Shown here: positions 37,897 through 43,441 of the stretch, piece after piece
Numbering within the stretch: position 1 is the first letter of the stretch
How the letters are laid out: every line of letters begins with the position of its first letter
Source of the DNA: Bacteroidales bacterium
GTDB taxonomy: Bacteria; Bacteroidota; Bacteroidia; Bacteroidales; UBA932
Direction of reading: 5' to 3'
Length of the DNA stretch: 43,441 bases
Assembly (NCBI GenBank): GCA_022777585.1
Contig: JALFFZ010000079.1
Span: 1 to 43,441 of the forward strand
The notes under the pieces: model-generated
The model's database searches: none
What the model saw: the letters and a program-made list of their open reading frames with translations, nothing else
Told to the model about the DNA's origin: nothing
Translations under genes and position numbers: made by a program

Positions 37897-38643
37897 ATGC
37901 GCGGAAATACTCTACTAAAAGCGGTGCTCAGTATCATAACGCTGACCCTTGCCCTTGGGGCAGGGGCTCAGCGTTATGACAGAGGCTATAACCTGTCAAA
38001 TTCAGGCAGCTTCGTGAAAAAGGGCACCTGGATGGCCGGAGGGACAGCCAGCTATTCATTCCACGACAACGAGGACTACAACCTCCTTATCATCGAGGAC
38101 ATCAACTCCACGGGTTATGGAGTCAATGTCAGTCCCGCATTCTGCTATATGGTAAGGAACAATATGGGAATCGGCATGAGGGTGGAGTACGGCCGCAACA
38201 TGCTCAAGCTCGACGACGCTCACGTCGATATCGAGGACGTTTCGATGGATGTGAAGGACTATCACTGGATCAAGCAGATGGTAAATGCCAAATTCATCCT
38301 CAGGAACTACATTCCACTCGGTGATTCGAAGCGCTTCGCAATGTTCACGGAGTCCCAGCTCTCGTTCGGTTACGGACAGGCGAAGGTGGTAAACGGCAAC
38401 CTGGAGTATCCGAAGGGAGCATACGACAACATTACCAACCTCAGCGTGAACCTCTGTCCCGGACTCATGGCTTTTGCAGACGAGCATTTCGCCATCGAAC
38501 TGAGTGTCAAGATGCTCGGCCTGAGCATAAGCCACGTCGAGCAGACCAAGAATCAGGTTTACTACGGCAGCCGCAACTCCACATCGATCAATTTCAAGAT
38601 CAACGTGCTCACAGTAGGTGTCGGAATATATTATTATCTTTAG
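37897..38643 (+). CDS. Outer-membrane beta-barrel protein (paralogue 1)
   Basis: Signal peptide; GTWMAGGTASYSFHDNEDYNLLIIEDINSTGYGVNVSPAFCYMVRNNMGIGMRVEYGRNML; alternating beta pattern ending VLTVGVGIYYYL. Confidence 0.7.
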   Translation: MRGNTLLKAVLSIITLTLALGAGAQRYDRGYNLSNSGSFVKKGTWMAGGTASYSFHDNEDYNLLIIEDINSTGYGVNVSPAFCYMVRNNMGIGMRVEYGRNMLKLDDAHVDIEDVSMDVKDYHWIKQMVNAKFILRNYIPLGDSKRFAMFTESQLSFGYGQAKVVNGNLEYPKGAYDNITNLSVNLCPGLMAFADEHFAIELSVKMLGLSISHVEQTKNQVYYGSRNSTSINFKINVLTVGVGIYYYL

Positions 38644-38646
38644 CCT

Positions 38647-39432
38647 ATGAGGAAGATTATAGCAATATTCATCGCACTTCTCCCGCTCGTGACAGATATG
38701 TCGGCAAGGGACCGCAACAGGGAACCGCGGGTAATGGGAGTACCTATGAGCGTCAAGGATACAAGTTCCAACGGCAGGAGACTGGCCCAGAGGCTGTTCA
38801 TCAGCAAGGGAGAAGTCGGCCTTGGAATATCCTTCTCCTATCTTGACATTGACAGCAATGACAGCGACTACCTCATGCTGCTTCAGAACTGCAACGCCTA
38901 CGCGAAGACTTTCAGCGTGATACCGACTGTCTCCTACGCCATAAAGGACAACAAAATCATCGGAATGCGTTTCAAGTATTCCACCTCATCGGGCAATATC
39001 TCCGAAGCTGACCTGAGCCTTTTGAGCGAGGATCTGACATTGAATGTAAGCAAGATCAGGGCAAACGGAGACACCTACCAGACGGCAGTCTTCTACAGGG
39101 CCTACCTCGGGCTCGACAGCCACGGGCGCTTCGGGCTTTTCAATGACGTCCAGCTTGCCTATACCCACGGCAGGACAACATTCTCCTACGGGGATACGGG
39201 TCTCAATGCCTACAACCTCTCGGACAAGGTCAACCTGAGCCTGCATCCGGGCCTTGAAGTATTCGCAATGAACAATATAAGCCTCAGTGTCAGCCTCGGC
39301 TTCGGAGGCCTGAGATACACAAACATCAGATGTATGGAAGATGGCCATATCACCGGCAGGAGAATAGCAGGAAACGCCCGTTTCTACATGGATGTCACTG
39401 ACATACGCATAGGTCTCACAATCCACATCTAA
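38647..39432 (+). CDS. Outer-membrane beta-barrel protein (paralogue 2)
   Basis: GEVGLGISFSYLDIDSNDSDYLMLLQNCNAYAKTFSVIPTVSYAIKDNKIIGMRFKYS; same layout as the 37897 gene. Confidence 0.68.
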   Translation: MRKIIAIFIALLPLVTDMSARDRNREPRVMGVPMSVKDTSSNGRRLAQRLFISKGEVGLGISFSYLDIDSNDSDYLMLLQNCNAYAKTFSVIPTVSYAIKDNKIIGMRFKYSTSSGNISEADLSLLSEDLTLNVSKIRANGDTYQTAVFYRAYLGLDSHGRFGLFNDVQLAYTHGRTTFSYGDTGLNAYNLSDKVNLSLHPGLEVFAMNNISLSVSLGFGGLRYTNIRCMEDGHITGRRIAGNARFYMDVTDIRIGLTIHI

Positions 39433-39435
39433 AGT

Positions 39436-41037
39436 ATGAGAAAATTCATTTCAATCCTGTCAGCAGCTGCGGTCATTGTATCCTGCATCCACAATGACCT
39501 GCCCTACCCTGTCATTGAGGCGTCAATCACATCATTGGAGGTGGAGGGAGCAAGTTCAGTGGAAATCAACAGTCTTAGGCAGATTATCACCATAACGCTC
39601 GAGGAGACCACGGACATCAGGAATGTACAGGTCAAGAACATTGGGTTCAACACCCCTGAGGTGAAGCCTTCCTGGAACATCTGCGGCTTCCGCGACCTCA
39701 GCAAACCGCTGAAGCTCACGCTCACCACATACGGTGACTATGAATGGACAATAGAGGCGAAGCAGCCAATAGAACGCTGGTTTTCAATGTCTTATCAGGT
39801 CGGGGAAAGCGCAGTTGACTATGAGAACAAAAGAGTTGTGGTCAAAGTCGCCGCTACGGCCGATGTGGCAAATCTTTCCATAACAAGCTGCAAGCTCGGG
39901 CCAAAGGACATAACCACCTATACTCCGGACCCTTCCACCATCAGGGATTTCAGCGAGGAACAGACAATACAGGTCGCCTACCATAGCGTCAGGGAGGAGT
40001 GGAAGATTTTTGTGGAGAGAAGTTCGACAACTGTCAGATTCCTGAAACTCGACCCTTGGACCAGAATCGCCTGGCTTACCGCCGAGGGAATTGCCGGCAA
40101 TGACAATGGATTCAGGCTGAGGGAGTCAGGCACGGAGGAATGGCAGGCAATCAGTCCAAGCTCCGAGACCGGAGGCAAGTTCACCGCAAGTGCGGACGGG
40201 CTGAAGCCTGAGACAACCTACGAATGCAAGGCGTTCAGCGGAAACGAGGAAACCGAGATTCAGACATTCACGACAGAGGATGAAAGACAGTTGCCTAACG
40301 CAGGCTTCGAGACCTGGTCCAATGCTGAATCCGACAAATACTACTCGTTCTTCGATCCTGCATCTCCGGATCCTGAGCTGCAGACCAAGTGGTGGGGCAG
40401 CGGAAACAAGGGCTCGACTACAGTGGGTGCCAGCCATACCATTACAATGCCTTGCACCGATGATGCAGTGGAGGGAAAGAGTTCCCTGCTCATGGCATCA
40501 GACTATGTGGTCATCAAATTCGCGGCAGGAAACGTATTCTCCGGGGAATACTACAAGACCATTGGAACCAGCGGCGGTGTCATCCGCATGGGAAGGCCGT
40601 TCACACACAGGCCTCAGAAACTCACGGCCTGGATCAGGTACAGGGCAGGAGTCATCACCGACAAGACATTCGGGGACAAGCCTGACAATGACCCTGTGAA
40701 GGTCGGAGACCGCGACAGAGGAAGCATCTGGGTGGCTCTCGGTGACTGGGACTACCACAAATACGGCGGCTCGGAGGAATCCCCTGTGGAGCTCAACACT
40801 ACCGACAAGAGCACGTTCTTCGACCCTAAGGGCGAGAATGTCATAGCATACGGCAATTTCGTGGCTGACAGGGACTATGACCAGTGGACGAAGGTGGAAG
40901 TGCCTCTTGAGTACGTGACAACGTCCAAGAAGCCTACCCATATCATTGTATCCTGCGCATCGAGTATGCTGGGTGACTATTTCACCGGCAGTGCAGACTC
41001 AAGGATGTGGATAGACGATATCCGGCTGGAATATTGA
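39436..41037 (+). CDS. PCMD-like domain lipoprotein
   Basis: Lipobox IVSCIHND; C-terminus LPNAGFETWSNAESDKYYSFFDPASPDPELQTKWWGSGNKGSTTVGASHTI..GDYFTGSADSRMWIDDIRLEY, clearly paralogous to the 36075 gene. Confidence 0.8.
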   Translation: MRKFISILSAAAVIVSCIHNDLPYPVIEASITSLEVEGASSVEINSLRQIITITLEETTDIRNVQVKNIGFNTPEVKPSWNICGFRDLSKPLKLTLTTYGDYEWTIEAKQPIERWFSMSYQVGESAVDYENKRVVVKVAATADVANLSITSCKLGPKDITTYTPDPSTIRDFSEEQTIQVAYHSVREEWKIFVERSSTTVRFLKLDPWTRIAWLTAEGIAGNDNGFRLRESGTEEWQAISPSSETGGKFTASADGLKPETTYECKAFSGNEETEIQTFTTEDERQLPNAGFETWSNAESDKYYSFFDPASPDPELQTKWWGSGNKGSTTVGASHTITMPCTDDAVEGKSSLLMASDYVVIKFAAGNVFSGEYYKTIGTSGGVIRMGRPFTHRPQKLTAWIRYRAGVITDKTFGDKPDNDPVKVGDRDRGSIWVALGDWDYHKYGGSEESPVELNTTDKSTFFDPKGENVIAYGNFVADRDYDQWTKVEVPLEYVTTSKKPTHIIVSCASSMLGDYFTGSADSRMWIDDIRLEY

Positions 41038-41042
41038 CGCAG

Positions 41043-41068
41043 AAAGGGTGGCTCACGGGCCACCCTTT
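41043..41068. terminator. Bidirectional terminator between the lipoprotein operon and metG
   Basis: AAAGGGTGG-ctcacggg-CCACCCTTT. Confidence 0.8.
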
Positions 41069-41097
41069 TCAGTGATATGCGGCTCAGGCCGCAAATG

Positions 41098-43275
41098 CTA
41101 TCCTATCTCGGCTCCGTTGAGCAGAACCTCCGCAGGAGTGATGAACCTCATCTTCCCGTCCCCCTGACGTGCCATGAGAATCATTCCCTTGGACTCGATA
41201 CCGCGGATCTTCCTTGGAGCAAGATTGGCGAGAATGCATATCTGCTTCCCGACCATATCCTCCGGTGAATAGAACTCGGCGATACCGGAGACAATGGTAC
41301 GCTTGTCAATGCCGGTATCGATGGTAAGCTTCAGCAGCTTGTCAGTCTTGGGCACACGCTCAGCCTCAAGCACGGTGGCCGTGCGGATATCCATCTTCTC
41401 GAAATCCTCGAAAGTGCATTCAGCCTTCTGAGGGGCCACTACCTTGGCAGCCTCAGCCTTTGCGGCAGCCTCACGCTCTGCCCTGATGGCATCAAGGCGG
41501 GCGAGCTGGGCATTGATTGCCTCATCCTCAATCTTGGCGAAGAGGAGCTCCGGCTGGTTCAGCTGGTGGCCGGCAGGGAGAAGGTCAGTATCTCCGAGAC
41601 GTGACCAGTCAAGGCAGACTCCGCAGGAAGGGAGGCAATCTGCTGAAGAGACAGTATGGAGAGCGGCCCCTTCGCCAGGCCTGTAAGTATTGACAGTCTC
41701 CTGCTCACCCTTACGGTGGTCAACTCCAGCATTGATGCCGACTCCCAGCATATTGCGGAGCTTCTCCGCAGCGAACGGGGTAAACGGCTCGAACGCGATG
41801 GCCAGATCGGCGCAGATCTGGAGGCAGACATTGAGAATGGTGCCGGTATGCTCCAGATCAGTCTTTGCCACCTTCCAAGGCTCGGTATCGGAAATGTACT
41901 TGTTGCCGACACGGGCAATCGACATCGCATCCTTCAGGGCCTCGCGGAAATGATAGCCCTCGATGTTCCTTTCAAGGGAAGCCCTCAGCGCAGGAATCTC
42001 CGCCAGAGTCTCCCTGTCAATGTCGAGGAGATTGCCGCAGGCCGGAACCTTGCCACCGAAATATTTGTGGGTCAGGACAACAGCCCTGTTCACGAAGTTG
42101 CCGAAAATGGCCACGAGCTCGCTGTTGTTGCGCGCCTGGAAATCCTTCCAGCTGAAATCATTGTCCTTGGTCTCGGGAGCATTGGCAGTGAGGACATACC
42201 TCATCACATCCTGCTTGCCCGGGAACTCTGTGAGGAATTCGTGAGCCCATACAGCCCAGTTGCGGGAAGTGGAAATCTTGTCTCCCTCGAGATTAAGGAA
42301 CTCATTGGCAGGGACATTGTCCGGGAGGATATAGCCGTCGCCATAGGCCTTCAGCATTGAAGGGAAGACGATGCAATGGAACACGATATTGTCCTTTCCG
42401 ATGAAGTGGACGAGCTTCGTGTCCCCGCTCTTCCACCATTTGTCCCAGCTCTCCGGGAGCAGCTCCTGGGTATTGGAAATATAGCCAATCGGCGCATCGA
42501 ACCACACGTAGAGAACCTTGCCCTCGGCACCTTCCACAGGTACAGGGACGCCCCAGTCCAGGTCGCGGGATACGGCGCGCGGCTGAAGACCGCCGTCAAT
42601 CCAGCTCTTGCACTGGCCATAGACATTGCTCCTCCACTCCTTGTGATCCTCCAGAATCCACACGCTCAGCCATTTCTCATACTGATCCAGCGGGAGATAC
42701 CAGTGGGAAGTCTTTTTCTTCACAGGCTCCGCTCCGCTGAGCTTGGACTTCGGATTGATGAGTTCTTCCGGGCTGAGGGTGCTGCCGCATTTCTCGCACT
42801 GGTCGCCATAGGCTCCCTCAGCTCCGCATTTAGGGCAGGTTCCGACTATGTACCTGTCAGCGAGGAAAGTCTTCGCCTCCGGGTCGTAGTACTGCTCTGA
42901 CTCCCTGGTGATGAACTTGCCCTCGTCATATAGCTTGCGGAAGAACTCCGAGGCATTCTTCTCGTGAACCTTCGAACTGGTACGTCCGTAAATGTCGAAA
43001 TTGATACCGAGGCCCGAGAAAGAGTCCTTGATAATCTTGTGATACTTGTCCACAATATCCTGCGGAGTACAGCCCTGCTGACGGGCCTTGATCGTAATCG
43101 GCACACCGTGCTCGTCGCTGCCGCATACATAGAGCACATCCTCTCCCCTCATCCTGAGATATCTGACGTAGATATCAGCAGGCACATAGACACCGGCGAG
43201 ATGGCCGATGTGGACAGGGCCGTTGGCATAAGGCAACGCGCTGGTCACAAGTGTTCTTTTGAATTTCTTATCCAT
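41098..43275 (-). CDS. metG: Methionyl-tRNA synthetase with C-terminal tRNA-binding domain
   Basis: [53 protein letters not shown] zinc site, [11 protein letters not shown]-terminal [44 protein letters not shown]. Confidence 0.98.
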   Translation of the reverse strand: MDKKFKRTLVTSALPYANGPVHIGHLAGVYVPADIYVRYLRMRGEDVLYVCGSDEHGVPITIKARQQGCTPQDIVDKYHKIIKDSFSGLGINFDIYGRTSSKVHEKNASEFFRKLYDEGKFITRESEQYYDPEAKTFLADRYIVGTCPKCGAEGAYGDQCEKCGSTLSPEELINPKSKLSGAEPVKKKTSHWYLPLDQYEKWLSVWILEDHKEWRSNVYGQCKSWIDGGLQPRAVSRDLDWGVPVPVEGAEGKVLYVWFDAPIGYISNTQELLPESWDKWWKSGDTKLVHFIGKDNIVFHCIVFPSMLKAYGDGYILPDNVPANEFLNLEGDKISTSRNWAVWAHEFLTEFPGKQDVMRYVLTANAPETKDNDFSWKDFQARNNSELVAIFGNFVNRAVVLTHKYFGGKVPACGNLLDIDRETLAEIPALRASLERNIEGYHFREALKDAMSIARVGNKYISDTEPWKVAKTDLEHTGTILNVCLQICADLAIAFEPFTPFAAEKLRNMLGVGINAGVDHRKGEQETVNTYRPGEGAALHTVSSADCLPSCGVCLDWSRLGDTDLLPAGHQLNQPELLFAKIEDEAINAQLARLDAIRAEREAAAKAEAAKVVAPQKAECTFEDFEKMDIRTATVLEAERVPKTDKLLKLTIDTGIDKRTIVSGIAEFYSPEDMVGKQICILANLAPRKIRGIESKGMILMARQGDGKMRFITPAEVLLNGAEIG

Positions 43276-43379
43276 ATTCCACTACTGTCCCGTTTAAACT
43301 AATTAATACTGAATAAGTTAGGATATTCGTCAGTTGAAACGGAATTTTGATTTTTGTTAAACAATTGATTTATAGGCAC

Positions 43380-43414
43380 TTTCTCAAATAACACAAAGCC
43401 TAACGTTTGAGAAA
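43380..43414. repeat. 9-bp inverted repeat, 17-nt loop, near the window end
   Basis: TTTCTCAAA...TTTGAGAAA. Confidence 0.4.
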
Positions 43415-43441
43415 TTGTATACAATGATTGCTCTAGCCCTA

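Noticed and set aside
41656-42360. 234-aa plus-strand ORF antisense to metG
   Set aside because: Lies entirely inside metG; composition is that of a reverse-strand shadow of a GC-rich gene, with no recognisable domain.
1-43441. CRISPR arrays, tRNA and rRNA genes
   Set aside because: No regularly spaced repeats, no cas genes and no tRNA/rRNA signatures were seen on reading either strand.

Overview
This is a 43.4 kb Bacteroidetes-type chromosomal window, judged from SusC/SusD, DUF4493/PCMD/fimbrillin-type lipoproteins and TAnnTTTG promoters. There are five blocks. (1) 162-5844: a compact defence operon. It encodes an HsdM-type N6-adenine methylase with an N-terminal PD-(D/E)xK (HSDR_N-like) domain, a 506-aa DGQHR/DndB-like protein with a C-terminal nucleoside-deoxyribosyltransferase/TIR-like domain, a two-TRD HsdS, and a truncated DUF4393 (Abi-alpha-like) gene. 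The last gene collides head-on with a truncated Zn-finger/HTH gene. (2) 6067-28993: a mannose-glycan polysaccharide utilisation locus with SusC/SusD, two surface lipoproteins, GH38 plus a second GH38 gene broken by an amber codon, a decayed GH92, a GntR/UTRA regulator, an MFS transporter, mannose-6-phosphate isomerase, a ROK kinase and an intact GH92. An AAA ATPase gene lies inside the locus. I find a shared TGTTCAAACATA motif at all its main promoters. (3) 29055-31821: tsf, rpsB, rpsI, rplM with a clear promoter and leader hairpin. (4) 32276-41037: a lipoprotein/beta-barrel operon (fimbrillin-like, DUF4493 x3, PCMD x2, two paralogous barrels). (5) metG, followed at the window edge by possibly IS-derived sequence. 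The strongest candidate for an undescribed system is the restriction-modification operon carrying the DGQHR + deoxyribosyltransferase/TIR-like fusion. All domain names come from reading motifs in the translations; no database search was run.
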